Assembly: GCF_009650435.1 (NCBI RefSeq)
Contig: NZ_VVIP01000061.1
Coordinates: 1-35,201 of the forward strand
Direction of reading: 5' to 3'
Source: Foetidibacter luteolus
GTDB lineage: Bacteria; Bacteroidota; Bacteroidia; Chitinophagales; Chitinophagaceae
DNA: 35,201 nucleotides
Positions 16,601 to 25,072 of this stretch are shown here, piece by piece (within the stretch, counting starts at the first letter, position 1; each line of letters starts with the position of its first letter). The position numbers and the translations under genes are program-made. The notes beneath the pieces were generated by a model. The model was given only the letters and a program-made list of their open reading frames with translations, ran no database searches and was not told the origin of the DNA.

Positions 16601-16972
16601 TTTCAGCCTGCGGAATCCCCGTAGTATGAAGATGTAATAAAGGTTTTTACTCACTAACAGCAAATAGTTATTGAGCCTATTAATGGCTGGTAATTCTTAT
16701 TTGTTATCAGGGCATTTGGGATACCCTGTATCGTCCAGGAATTTAGGTGACGTTTGGATGTGATATGGTAGGCAGTATTAAGAATTATACTCATGTAGAT
16801 TTGTGCAACTCCCTAGTAGAAACAAGACAAAGGAAAACATAACACATTGATAAATACAACTATTGATACCGTAAAATTTGGATATCCTGCGTTTAGGTGT
16901 TGAGTATATTAATTGTTGTGTGCACGCTGCAGTCACACTAATAACTTATTTACAAACAAAAATATCTATAAG
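16601..16972. other. Intergenic region, no gene seen
   Basis: These 372 bases are AT-rich and have stops in every frame I read, apart from an open extension from 16913 that precedes the next gene. They probably contain the promoter of the gene at 16973. I see no repeat or RNA structure worth naming. Confidence 0.5.
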
Positions 16973-18253
16973 ATGGAAACAAAACCAATGATGGAACTGG
17001 AACAAAATCCGCAAGGTGTTCCGATCTTAAGCTATAATGTTCCTGAACCGACAAGCTATTCAATGAATCATATCATAAGAGTTGACCTCTCGGAATTTGG
17101 AAAGGGAAGTGACCTCAAGGATGTTTTTGTTGAATCCGCATTTGAAAGCAAAAGAGAAGATAATCATAATGGCTCTGGAGAAAATTCAAATGATACAAAC
17201 TCAGCCAGCAATAGCTTCGAGGAAGCAATCGCGGAAATAGTAGAAAGGGGAGAACAGATGCCCGAGTTGGGGCAAAGATCGATCGGAGGAATTTATGGTA
17301 GACCCTATTACACAGAGTCGATCAATAAATTTATCAATAGGCTTGATTTCAAAGAATTAGAGAAAATTCACCTAAAATACAAAAATGCTCCTACTATGCC
17401 TCAACTTAGGCTAGGTCAAATCTCTAATCAGCCAAGGTTGATTTCTGTTCCACGAAAACCCAAAATTGAACCACAATTATTAATCCTTGAGAAATACAAA
17501 TTATCTACTTTTTGTGGAGCTTACGGTGCAGGTAAAACTATTAACACCTTTTCCCTTTTGCCAGGGGAAAAGACCAAATTAAGTGTAAAGACCTATTTGA
17601 GAACGGAAGAAACAAGAAAAGAAGCAGCAAGCATTTTAGATTCATACACTGACGAAAATGCAGAGGAATTTGAAGACAGCATCATATCAGAAGACAATTC
17701 AAAAACCAACTCTGAAGTGCACGGTGAATTGAGCGCCGAAATCGAAGGAGAATATAACTCTGGTGTTGCAAGAGTTAAGGGTAAAGTAAATGCAAAAGGA
17801 GGTACAAGTTCTTCCCGAGAAGAGTTCGCAAAAAATGTGCAAAATGCGACCTCAAAAAATGCTAACAAAGCTTCAACGAAAAGAGAAAGCCAGATCAATA
17901 CCTCTTCCGAAAGTTCTATTTCTTCTGGTCAAGAGTCGGATATTGTAAGAGAAATTGAAAATATAAACGTAAGCCGTACCGTGAATTTTATTTTTAGACA
18001 AATGAACCAAGAATACATCACTATTCTACACATGACAGATATTAGAGTGGGTTTCTTCAATGGCGAGAGTGGGTCTGTTGATATATACACTCTGCCTGAA
18101 TTAGACGATCTACTGGAAAAATATATTCTTCTAGATAAAAGGGAGGTTGTTAGAAAATATATTTCGAATGAGATTAGTTCTATTTTGGATTATAATGACT
18201 CAATTCCTCAGCCAATAGATAGGCCAGCAATGTATTGCAGGTCATTTTCGTAG
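16973..18253 (+). CDS. About 427-aa protein of unknown function, probably missing its natural C-terminus
   Basis: I chose the ATG at 16973 (METKPMMELEQN). The frame is open back to an ATG at 16913, but that lead of 20 residues (cysteine-rich, then NNLFTNKN) looks non-coding. The protein is soluble. An N-terminal region with a serine/asparagine-rich stretch is followed by a central beta segment (TFSLLPGEKTKLSVKTYLR) and a long low-complexity coil rich in S, E, N and K (about 220-330, EEFAKNVQNATSKNANKAST). A conserved-looking block comes next (NINVSRTVNFIFRQMNQEYI, then ITILHMTDIRVGFFNG). The last 15 codons lie antisense to a quinone-oxidoreductase gene (18208-18253), so the real C-terminus was probably lost in a recombination at about 18.22 kb. 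The family is not recognised. Confidence 0.7.
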   Translation: METKPMMELEQNPQGVPILSYNVPEPTSYSMNHIIRVDLSEFGKGSDLKDVFVESAFESKREDNHNGSGENSNDTNSASNSFEEAIAEIVERGEQMPELGQRSIGGIYGRPYYTESINKFINRLDFKELEKIHLKYKNAPTMPQLRLGQISNQPRLISVPRKPKIEPQLLILEKYKLSTFCGAYGAGKTINTFSLLPGEKTKLSVKTYLRTEETRKEAASILDSYTDENAEEFEDSIISEDNSKTNSEVHGELSAEIEGEYNSGVARVKGKVNAKGGTSSSREEFAKNVQNATSKNANKASTKRESQINTSSESSISSGQESDIVREIENINVSRTVNFIFRQMNQEYITILHMTDIRVGFFNGESGSVDIYTLPELDDLLEKYILLDKREVVRKYISNEISSILDYNDSIPQPIDRPAMYCRSFS

Positions 18254-19092
18254 GTAGCGTTTGGTGTTACATTTACCCTGATAACATCTACATTTTTTTC
18301 TGCCTTCATTCTTTCAATAAAGGATTTATTAGGATGTATCACCAGGGAAAGTAATTTCCCACCTGGTTTAATCGCTGCCACAGAGCGGCTGAGATGGTTT
18401 TCATCATCGCTCAGCATATTGTCATCGCTCCAGACTGCATCATGAACGATATCCGCGTCTGTAATGATTTCTTCGAAACGCTGGGTTTTATAATCGATGA
18501 ATTCGTCTGCGCCCAAACTCAATACAAAATCCCGGTTTGCCCCGGAGGCCACTCCGATTACGTAGGCGCCAAAATGCTTAGCGATCTGCACGGCATAATG
18601 TCCAATGCCGCCGGAGGCACCATGAACAATTACCCGGTCACCTTTCTTCACTTTACCCATATTCACCAGTGACACCCAGGCTGTCATAGCGGCCATCGTT
18701 GCGCCGGCAGCAGCCTCGAAACTTACGTTAGCCGGCTTCAGGACGAGATCAGTCTCGGGAGCGGCAGTAAATTCAGCGTAGGCATTGGCTTGTCCAATAA
18801 ACTTATAATTTCCGAATACTTCATCGCCGGCTTTAAATTTTTTGACTGTTGCTCCCGTGCCCACCACTACGCCGGCAATATCCCAGCCCAGGATGACATG
18901 CTCTACGGTATCCCTTGGTGCATAAATGATATCCAGTGCCTGCTGGTTCCTACGGACAAAGGCGTCTACGGGGTTAATACTGATCGCTTTTACCTGCACC
19001 AGTACTTCATTCGCTTTAATTGCAGGAACCGGAACGTCTGCCAACACCAGGTTTTCCGGAGCCCCGGTCTCTTTTAATACAATTGCTTTCAT
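18208..19092 (-). pseudogene. Zinc-independent NAD(P)H:quinone-type oxidoreductase, C-terminally truncated
   Basis: The 294-aa product is a medium-chain (MDR) dehydrogenase of the quinone-oxidoreductase kind. It begins MKAIVLKETGAPENLVL, has the GroES-like catalytic fold with ILGWDIAGVV and GDEVFGNY, and then the Rossmann motif VIVHGASGGIGHYAVQIAK (about 155-172). There are no structural-zinc cysteines. Family members usually run to about 310-330 residues and end in a helix and strand after an IAGLIEEGK-type segment. Here the sequence breaks after LQYIAGL with SIG and a stop. The missing 25-35 residues belong to the substrate-binding edge, so activity is doubtful. It is a housekeeping-type gene cut by the junction with the neighbouring cluster. 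The identity is secure; the loss of function is inferred. Confidence 0.82.
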
Positions 19093-19597
19093 CTTTTTGA
19101 TTTTTAAAAATTGGGCATAAGAAGTCCTGTACCTGGCTATGCAGGTATATATAAATTTTCTTTTTACTTAGAATTAATTAAACGACTGCCTGTATTGATT
19201 CTCGACTTGTCTTCCGACATTAAAAATGAACTCTTCAGATAGTTGGATTTGAAAAGTTTTTAATTTTAAGAAAAATCTACTGCATCTTACCTTAATTGTA
19301 ACTTATTGTTTCAGAAATACTTGGGCAGGTTCGAACCTAAATAGAATAAAATCCAAAAAGGTTCATAATAACAGATTTAAAGGGGAGTACTTACAGGGAA
19401 ATTCTATCATGTTAGTTCCGAAGGCGGGCCAGTTGAGGAGTTTTCTTTTTGAGAGATTGAATTAATTATCGAAAGTAGTAGAATAGTTTTTTGAATTATT
19501 TAGGCAGAATTTATTAACATTATACATTCAAATTCTTCAGTAACGATGAAAAGTTATTAGAGCATATCTTTCACAAAAATAGATTAATTTCAGAGGA
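19093..19597. other. Intergenic region upstream of the ATPase/hydrolase pair
   Basis: These 505 bases are AT-rich with no convincing gene. They must hold the promoter of the minus-strand oxidoreductase and of the + strand ATPase gene. The palindrome GGTTCGAACC lies at about 19329-19338. It resembles a tRNA T-loop, but no tRNA surrounds it. Confidence 0.5.
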
Positions 19598-21205
19598 ATG
19601 ATAGATGACCTGCAATTAATTCGGGCTTCTCTTGCGGACGTAAGCTTTGATAATCTGGTAGCTGAAACTTCTATAGAATCTAATCATTTCAAACTATATG
19701 AGGTTAAGTTGCCTGAGTATTTTAAGGGGCTCCCTGAAAAATGGTTTTTTGCGATCCTGTCTCTGCATAGAGTGGCTCTAGATCCTTTAAATTATGCAGA
19801 AATTATTGTCGAAGGGAAAAGAATAATTGACACGTGTAAGAAGCAGGAAAAACTTCCATTAGTATTTATCACTGATGCATTGAGCCAAAATCTTGAACAG
19901 GTGTTGGACGACACCCGCGGGGATATTTTTTTTATGGATCGTACACAATTGCCAGACGAATTTAGAGAGAAAAGTCATGTAAGAGATGTCCCTTTAATTA
20001 CGGTAGCAAGGAAGAAATTACAGCGTAAAAACACATCCCACCTTTTGAACCCCTACAGTCCCAATATGCCTGCTGGTGGATGGCGTTTTTTTGGCCGCCG
20101 TTATGTGCTCAACCACATTCTGCAATCGAGTTCGAATTGCTTGATACTGGGGTCCAGAAGGATTGGTAAAACCTCTATTTTGTTTGAAGCTTTCAGACAA
20201 TTGTCGGCGGCAGGTTATAGTGCGCATTATGTCGGAGTTCAAAGTTTAAGATCCTATGGAGAAATTGTAGAAGCGTTTATTCGTGAGTTGTCTCCTCGCG
20301 ATGCATATCAAGCACAAAGAGAGTCCCAGCAGCTCGGCACGAATCTCCTGTCCAGTGTGATTAACCGTTTGACAAAGGATGAGAAAAAACAAATTGTAAT
20401 TATATTAGATGAACTTGGCAACGTAATGCAGAGGGATCATAGAAATCCTTGGTTATTTTTTGGTGTACTGAGGGATTTGTCACATACAGGAAAAGTCAGA
20501 GTTTTAGCTTCAGCATTTCAGGAGGTCTTTCTACAGACTTATAATGATGCCTCAAGTCCGCTTAATAATTTCGGATCCAGGATCGAAGTCGGTCTTTTTT
20601 CCAAGGTGGATGTAGAAGAATTAATTATTGATCCTTTGAGTATCTGGTATGAGATCGAAGACAAAGATCAGTTGCTTTTACATATACAATCAAAGTTTGG
20701 GTTTCATCCCGTAGTTCTCCAACATTTGGGTGATTATATTTTTAGCAAGATATTTCTTTCCAGTGATAAAAACATAATGACGCACATTGAAAATGCTCTG
20801 GGACAAGATATACGTTATTTCAGTCAGGCATGTCAGGATATTTTTACCACCAATCATTCCCTTTTAGAAAAATACCTATTTCTGAAGTGTTGCAGCGAAG
20901 CAAGGGAAGCCGCCCGGGAACTGTCGGCGGTAGAAATGACCCAGGGATCACTGAAAAATACACTTCTGGCGTTTGATATCCTGTCAACGCTGGAAGAGCG
21001 CAATTATTTTCTTTATCGATTGGGATTGAAAGGCCTATTCTGTCAGGATGAGTCGAATGCGCTGATTTTTAGGGTCGCGACACCGATAGTGTACTACTAC
21101 TTGATCTCATGTAATAATATACAAGAGATGATGCTTGACTATGAACTTGAAATCCCCAATGTTATAAAGGATATCAAAATAACATATCAGCATGAGGGAA
21201 GCTAA
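19598..21205 (+). CDS. P-loop ATPase (STAND/Orc1-like), candidate defence sensor
   Basis: The 535-aa product has a 160-residue N-terminal domain of unknown fold. An AAA/STAND-type ATPase core follows: Walker A LILGSRRIGKTSIL (G185 to T192) and Walker B QIVIILDELGNV (D271, E272). A later DLSHTGKVRVLASAFQE strand is placed like sensor 1. The C-terminal 200 residues form a helical, winged-helix-like region (SLLEKYLFLKCC, then STLEERNYFLYRLG). The layout resembles STAND NTPases and Orc1/Cdc6-like ATPases that sense a trigger and oligomerise. No membrane segment or signal peptide is present. Its end overlaps the next gene by 14 bases, and that gene encodes a degenerate ATPase joined to a hydrolase, so the two most likely form one complex. 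The nature of the trigger is not visible. Confidence 0.8.
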   Translation: MIDDLQLIRASLADVSFDNLVAETSIESNHFKLYEVKLPEYFKGLPEKWFFAILSLHRVALDPLNYAEIIVEGKRIIDTCKKQEKLPLVFITDALSQNLEQVLDDTRGDIFFMDRTQLPDEFREKSHVRDVPLITVARKKLQRKNTSHLLNPYSPNMPAGGWRFFGRRYVLNHILQSSSNCLILGSRRIGKTSILFEAFRQLSAAGYSAHYVGVQSLRSYGEIVEAFIRELSPRDAYQAQRESQQLGTNLLSSVINRLTKDEKKQIVIILDELGNVMQRDHRNPWLFFGVLRDLSHTGKVRVLASAFQEVFLQTYNDASSPLNNFGSRIEVGLFSKVDVEELIIDPLSIWYEIEDKDQLLLHIQSKFGFHPVVLQHLGDYIFSKIFLSSDKNIMTHIENALGQDIRYFSQACQDIFTTNHSLLEKYLFLKCCSEAREAARELSAVEMTQGSLKNTLLAFDILSTLEERNYFLYRLGLKGLFCQDESNALIFRVATPIVYYYLISCNNIQEMMLDYELEIPNVIKDIKITYQHEGS

Positions 21206-22850
21206 ACTTTTCGATCACTGTTGGCAGCAGGCAATCGACTCCCTCTTTCGTGGAGAATCAGTGTTTCTTTTTGCGTCGGAGTTTTGTGGAAAGCAAACTT
21301 TTCAACAGTACGTTCGTAATTCCCAGGAATTGTCTACGCGAAAACGCATGGTATGCATAAGCAATTTGAGAGATACTGAGCCGATCAACTATCAGGAAAT
21401 TCTAAATTTATTTCAAGTCGACGAACAATTGACGACAACTAACAAGGTAGAATTTGTTAATGCATTAGAATCATTGATACAGAAAACACCTTTCCTGGTG
21501 CTTATTGCCAATACTTTCCGGAGCTATAAGGTGGTCAGTACCTTGGTTGAGATATTACATGAAATCATATTGAAGTATCCCAACGGGAATCGGGAATATT
21601 TAACTGTCTTATTAACTGATGACTACTCTCTGTATTACTACGAGCTCCAACGCAGACTTACCAACGAGTATTCTGCTTCATGGTTCTTTTTTAAGAAGAT
21701 ATACGTCAGGCAAATAGCAGACTCTTCACTTATCAATGAAGAGTTGGAAGAGTTCTTTCATAATAAACAGCTTGCTGAGGAATTGACCAGTATTGTGATG
21801 AACCTTTCCGGAGGACATCAGGGTATTGTTGCTGAAGCGATCGATCACTTAGTGACGAATTGGAAGTCAATCAATTTTGATCTTATTGCCAGAGAGTTGG
21901 GTGAATATATAGCTACGGGGCGAGTAATGGATTCTTTGAGAAATGAACTGGTCAATCTCAACAACGCCGGTTTGACGTACTTGTATTCCTTTAGAACCAA
22001 AAGGATGATAGAGAGCGATAATGGTGAGCAGGTAAAAAGATGGCATACAAAAGGAATTCTTGCAAAAAGCGGCGATATGTATATTGGGCTTTGCGATGGA
22101 GTAGTCCGTGAATTGGTGATCAATACCTACAATTCAAAGGTTATGGGTAATAAAAAAAAGTTGATCCTCTGCATTCATGGATTGAATGGTAGTGAGGAAA
22201 CCTGGTCAGCCTTCAAGGCGTTGTATGAGAGCGATAGCGAATTGAAAGAAGCGTATGACTTTGATACCTATACATTTCCCACGACCATGCGATGGGAACT
22301 AAATTTTTTTAAAGCTACCAATCCACCGATCGCCCAGTTGGCTGCTGGGTTAAGAACAGAAATCGAAACACGGTTCTCACCCTATGGCGAGATCTCTCTA
22401 GTATGTCATAGTCTTGGCGGACTGGTGGGAAGAAAGATGCTGCTAGAGCATTATCTACTTCAGAAACATGGTGTGGAAATGAGCGAGGGATTTCCTAAAA
22501 TGGAAAAGATCATTATGTACGCGACGCCCAATAATGGTTCGGGCCTTGCCAACGCGGCCAAGTATCTCACAATAAGGAACCGGCAAGTGCGACAGCTATG
22601 CAGGAAGGCTGAATTCCTGCAGGAACTGAACGAAAAATGGATGCAGTTGGGCGCACACGATCATTATAAAGGGTGGTACGTGATCGGAGGAAAGGACCAG
22701 GTTGTTAGCCCGGATAGTGTGGCCATGTATTGGGGCAATTCACGTTGCAAGACAATCATTGGCGTCGACCATTTTGATATCGTCAAACCCACGGATCAAA
22801 AGTCTCTCTCCTACCTCCTCTTTAAAAAAATATTGCTGGAGGAAAATTAG
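21192..22850 (+). CDS. Degenerate ATPase-like domain fused to alpha/beta hydrolase
   Basis: Residues 1 to about 310 of this 552-aa protein resemble the ATPase of the upstream gene but are inactive-looking. The P-loop region reads FLFASEFCGKQTF (GKQ instead of GKS/T), and the Walker B strand FLVLIANTF has no acid. Residues about 320-550 are a lipase/esterase-like alpha/beta hydrolase. They show the oxyanion strand LILCIHGLNGSEETW (H329-G330), the nucleophile elbow LVCHSLGGLVG (S407, with cysteine in place of the first glycine), an acid at D502 (GGKDQVVSP) and the final histidine H527 (GVDHFDIVKP). The complete triad suggests an active esterase or phospholipase, perhaps acting on membranes. The first ATG (21192) overlaps the ATPase gene by 14 bases. 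A sensor-ATPase/lipase-effector pair for abortive infection is inferred. Confidence 0.85.
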   Translation: MREAKLFDHCWQQAIDSLFRGESVFLFASEFCGKQTFQQYVRNSQELSTRKRMVCISNLRDTEPINYQEILNLFQVDEQLTTTNKVEFVNALESLIQKTPFLVLIANTFRSYKVVSTLVEILHEIILKYPNGNREYLTVLLTDDYSLYYYELQRRLTNEYSASWFFFKKIYVRQIADSSLINEELEEFFHNKQLAEELTSIVMNLSGGHQGIVAEAIDHLVTNWKSINFDLIARELGEYIATGRVMDSLRNELVNLNNAGLTYLYSFRTKRMIESDNGEQVKRWHTKGILAKSGDMYIGLCDGVVRELVINTYNSKVMGNKKKLILCIHGLNGSEETWSAFKALYESDSELKEAYDFDTYTFPTTMRWELNFFKATNPPIAQLAAGLRTEIETRFSPYGEISLVCHSLGGLVGRKMLLEHYLLQKHGVEMSEGFPKMEKIIMYATPNNGSGLANAAKYLTIRNRQVRQLCRKAEFLQELNEKWMQLGAHDHYKGWYVIGGKDQVVSPDSVAMYWGNSRCKTIIGVDHFDIVKPTDQKSLSYLLFKKILLEEN

Positions 22851-22973
22851 ACACCTGCTTTCGTAGTAAGTTTGCTGAAAATGTTATGCAGAAGTTGAAT
22901 TAGTCAACTAAGCAAGGGCATAAGATATTGTCAAATTCAGTCACTTTTGGTAAATTTGCGGCAAATCACCTAG

Positions 22974-23234
22974 TTAATATTTTCGTTTATTTGACTTTTT
23001 CTGAGTGCTGACATCTTCCGTTTCTGATTCCACATATATATCAGCGATACTGAAACCTGTTTCCTTTTTAATAAGTTCAACGTGCAGTGTGACCGCGGCC
23101 ATAAGGAGTTTAACGTTCCCTGTTCTGATCCACCGGTCAATTGTATACACAGTACATTCATTTGCAATGGCAATTAGCGCTTTTAATCGGTTGTTGCGCT
23201 TAAGCTCGCTTATCAATTTTTGAGATAGAATCAT
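22974..23234 (-). CDS. Small HTH-like regulator
   Basis: The 86-aa product has the pattern of small Bacteroidota mobile-element regulators: a helix LSQKLISELKRNNRLKAL, then IANECTVYTIDRWIRTG as a helix-turn-helix, then a third helix (AAVTLHVELIKKETGFS) and a charged tail. The alternative frame at 22970-23173 overlaps it and has a less protein-like composition, so I leave it out. Transcribed towards the ATPase/hydrolase pair, it may regulate that pair or be a relic of an integrative element. The DNA-binding fold is inferred from pattern only. Confidence 0.6.
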   Translation of the reverse strand: MILSQKLISELKRNNRLKALIAIANECTVYTIDRWIRTGNVKLLMAAVTLHVELIKKETGFSIADIYVESETEDVSTQKKSNKRKY

Positions 23235-24069
23235 GAGTGATATAGAAAGTAAAAAAATAATACTAATTAATAAGGAAATTGAGGATTATGACAATATAAA
23301 TAGAACTGATCACTCTGGTAACAGTGGATTGTTGTGTGTGAAGTAAACAAGAAAACAGAGCTAAGGGTAAGACGAAGTTCATGTTTGGTTTAGTTTTTTA
23401 TAATGAGATGGCAAAGACGCATCCCCTTTAGAGAATGTGACTCGTTCACTACCGTAATAATATAAACTCCAAAATCCTGAATTGTCCCGGTAAGAACATT
23501 CAAGCACAGCAAATAATTCTCATTGCATCAATCTGGCGGAAATGATTCTCTTAATTGTTTTTTAAGCATTATTTAAGGTTATTTATAATTTGATTGTCAG
23601 ACTTTTATGTTGCCTTAAATCAAAAATCTGTACGTTTCCTGGACCTGAAAAACCATCCAGATTAGCTTAACAGGTAAAGATTATTTAGTTTGATTTAGCG
23701 TCGCTCGGAAATCTATTGTACTGACTTTACTTGCTTACCATTTCATTTAATTTGACCGGTGTTCTCAATTAAGTATTGAGGAGGCATGTCTGTTATATAG
23801 CTTGACTATGAAGGTAAAGTTTGGACGCAAATGGATTGCATTGACTGCCATTTTCGACGCAGTTACTTGAACAGTTAGCAAAAACTTTATTATTCACTGT
23901 CTAAACCTTTCGATAATAAAAACCATTTAACCCGCTTATGAAAAAAAAGCCGTATTTCGATTTTTTAGGGACGTTTGCATTAGTTATAAATATTGTCAAA
24001 ATGTCCTCCTCTATATTGCCTTTATCCAATCTCTCCCTTCGATTTAAGCAACTATTCAAACACCTACAC
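23235..24069. other. Long AT-rich gap upstream of the toxin locus
   Basis: No complete gene is seen in these 835 bases. On the minus strand, about 23390-23530 is open without a start. It contains VLTGTIQDFGVYIITVVN followed by a lysine-rich end, a pattern like the tail of a secretion-sorting domain, so it may be a worn gene end. The right part should carry the promoter for the toxin operon. An upstream in-frame ATG at 23938 exists but is not favoured for the following gene. Confidence 0.45.
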
Positions 24070-25038
24070 ATGAATAAAAAAATAGCTATCGCTTTTATTG
24101 CGATATTGTCTACAGGGATTAATGCTTTCTCACAAAATGATTTTCCGACCACTGGGAATGCAAATCTCGCTACCACAAACTATTTAAGATTTGGTGGCCG
24201 CGTATATGTCCAGGCAACTAATACTGGATTAAGCGGCAACACACGTGGAATAATAAGCAATAGCGTTTCCTGGAATACCAGTACCTCAAAGTGGGCAATT
24301 GGTTTAACCGGCAGCAGTGTATCGGATTTCAGCCTTTTACGTTTTGAGAATATCGGCGGTATCGGTTTTTTCAATGGTCCTTCCACTGGTGGGTATTATG
24401 AAGTCGACAATGAAGGATTGGAGCAATACCGGAGAATGACGATTTTAAATGATGGCAAGATCGGCATTGGAATATCTTCCCCGGAATCCAGGCTGGAAGT
24501 AAGAGGTTTGGGCTCACTAGCCAACTTGTATAATCCTGCTGCTGCCGGTATCAAAATTAGTAACGGCGGCAATCTGATTATGGATGGGAATGAAATCTAC
24601 TCGGATGGTAGCCTAAATATAGGGGTGGCTCCTTCCGGTACGCTGGCATTTGGTCCTGTGGATGCAACTACATCGTTTTCAGGCGCTTTTAGGGTCTTTG
24701 GAAACGGAAATGTTGGAATCGGCACTAATGATACCAAAGGTTATAAGTTCGCTGTTAATGGTGATGCAGTTTTCACGAAGGTAGTAGTGAAAAGTTATAC
24801 GACCTGGCCTGATTACGTTTTTGAACCCTCCTACAAACTGCCTAGCCTTCAATACGTAGAACAATATATAAACACCAATAAACATTTACCTGATGTGCCT
24901 TCAGCCGCAGATATAGAAAATCAGGGAGTTGATCTTGCCAATACCCAGGCGGCTCTATTGAGGAAAATAGAAGAATTGACATTATATGTGATTGAATTGA
25001 AAAAGGAAGTTGAAGAACTCAAAACGAAAAATAATTAG
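24070..25038 (+). CDS. Secreted tail-fibre-like protein
   Basis: I chose the ATG at 24070, which gives 322 aa beginning with a clean signal peptide (NKKIAIAFIAILSTGINAFSQ). The frame is open back to 23938, but the extra residues would bury the signal. The mature protein is a beta-rich fibre with repeating glycine/asparagine turns (GKIGIGISSPESRLEVRG, GNVGIGTNDTKGYKFAVNGD). It ends in a chaperone-like C-terminal block, KLPSLQYVEQYINTNKHLPD, then PSAADIENQGVDL and a coiled coil. This kind of tail-fibre-like surface protein is common in Bacteroidota. It lies 34 bases before the RHS gene on the same strand, so the two probably share a transcript, and it may serve as an adhesin or carrier for the toxin. 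Confidence 0.8.
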   Translation: MNKKIAIAFIAILSTGINAFSQNDFPTTGNANLATTNYLRFGGRVYVQATNTGLSGNTRGIISNSVSWNTSTSKWAIGLTGSSVSDFSLLRFENIGGIGFFNGPSTGGYYEVDNEGLEQYRRMTILNDGKIGIGISSPESRLEVRGLGSLANLYNPAAAGIKISNGGNLIMDGNEIYSDGSLNIGVAPSGTLAFGPVDATTSFSGAFRVFGNGNVGIGTNDTKGYKFAVNGDAVFTKVVVKSYTTWPDYVFEPSYKLPSLQYVEQYINTNKHLPDVPSAADIENQGVDLANTQAALLRKIEELTLYVIELKKEVEELKTKNN

Positions 25039-25072
25039 GCAACTTAATCTATTGTACAGCTAAGTAAACAAT

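Noticed and set aside
17515..17540. Walker A-like GAYGAGKT in the 427-aa protein
   Set aside because: It fits the P-loop consensus by letter but lies within a beta-type stretch and has no matching Walker B or sensor motif. Chance is more likely.
19329..19338. GGTTCGAACC palindrome resembling a tRNA T-loop
   Set aside because: No acceptor, anticodon or D-arm can be built around it, and the 3' side does not pair as a T-stem.
22970..23173. Second minus-strand frame overlapping the small HTH gene
   Set aside because: Its composition is less protein-like and it is fully covered by the better-supported frame.
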